Shown here in pieces: positions 5,358 to 5,606 of a stretch of DNA of 5,606 nt. The translations under genes were made by a program, and so were the position numbers. Every line of letters begins with the position of its first letter. Within the stretch, counting starts at the first letter, position 1. The DNA comes from VGEM01 sp033764265 (GTDB lineage Bacteria > Pseudomonadota > Alphaproteobacteria > Rhodospirillales > Rhodospirillaceae). Where the stretch lies: NCBI GenBank assembly GCA_033764265.1, contig JANRJB010000281.1, positions 1 through 5,606 on the forward strand, written 5' to 3'. The notes beneath the pieces were generated by a model that saw only the letters and a program-made list of their open reading frames with translations, was not told the DNA's origin and did not search any database.

Positions 5358-5606
5358 TTACCGCACCGGCTCGGGCGTCTTGGCGTCGTCCGCGGCGCCG
5401 GCGTCGTCGCCCGTCTCGCCCTCGACAGCCTCGGGCTCTTCGCCGTCGTCGGCCTTGGCTTTGGCCGCCGGTTTGGCCGGCGTCACGGCGAAGGTGGGCG
5501 CGCCATCGACCACGTCGACCACCACGTGTCCGCCGGTGACCAGGCCGCCGAACAAGAGCTGATCGGCCAAGGGCTTCTTGATTTCCTGCTGGATGACGCG
5601 GGCCAG
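5358..5606 (-). CDS. clpA: ATP-dependent Clp protease ATP-binding subunit ClpA, C-terminal part only
   Basis: Last 82 codons of an AAA+ unfoldase that feeds substrates to the ClpP protease in the cytoplasm; the rest lies beyond the right edge. The visible start, LARVIQQEIKKPLADQLLFG, followed by GGLVTGGHVVVDV, matches the C-terminal small subdomain of the second AAA+ module, and E. coli ClpA has the closely similar KKPLANELLFGSLVDGG, as I recall it. After this core comes a tail of about 40 residues rich in Ala, Lys, Asp and Glu, likely disordered and variable between species. The sequence VTGGHVVVDV suits ClpA; ClpB has a different end. The gene runs toward the LamG gene, tail to tail, 76 bp apart. 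The adaptor gene clpS is commonly upstream of clpA and would be outside the window. Confidence 0.88.
   Translation of the reverse strand: MARVIQQEIKKPLADQLLFGGLVTGGHVVVDVVDGAPTFAVTPAKPAAKAKADDGEEPEAVEGETGDDAGAADDAKTPEPVR

Overview
The window is GC-rich and reads like a chromosome segment of an alphaproteobacterium. The ClpA C-terminus at the right edge, the style of the tyrosine recombinase and the VPAPG form of the PEP-CTERM sorting signal all fit that, but I cannot name the genus. Codon and base use look even across the genes by eye. No rRNA, tRNA, CRISPR array or insertion sequence is visible.

Layout, left to right: (1) a tyrosine recombinase/integrase (+), probably missing its N-terminus at the left edge, with a strong intrinsic terminator 83 bp after its stop; (2) a LuxR-type regulator (-), convergent with the integrase; (3) divergent from it, a secreted PEP-CTERM protein of unknown function (+) with its own terminator; (4) an IclR-family regulator (-) most like MhpR; (5) divergent from it, a second secreted PEP-CTERM protein carrying a LamG/concanavalin A-like domain (+); (6) the 3' end of clpA (-), running off the right edge.

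The most notable point is the repeated architecture. Two regulator/PEP-CTERM pairs stand side by side, each with a cytoplasmic DNA-binding protein transcribed away from an exported, C-terminally sorted surface protein. Both intergenic regions (164 and 214 bp) hold dyads or spaced direct repeats that could be operators. The simplest reading, which is inference, is that each regulator controls its divergent surface-protein gene, possibly in response to a small molecule. No exosortase or exopolysaccharide gene is in view, so the sorting enzyme must be encoded elsewhere.

The two plus-strand terminators are near copies of each other over about 34 bp and both carry GNRA tetraloops. ClpA is a core housekeeping gene, so the left part looks like accessory DNA beside a conserved locus. 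I see no att site or element boundary that would prove integration.
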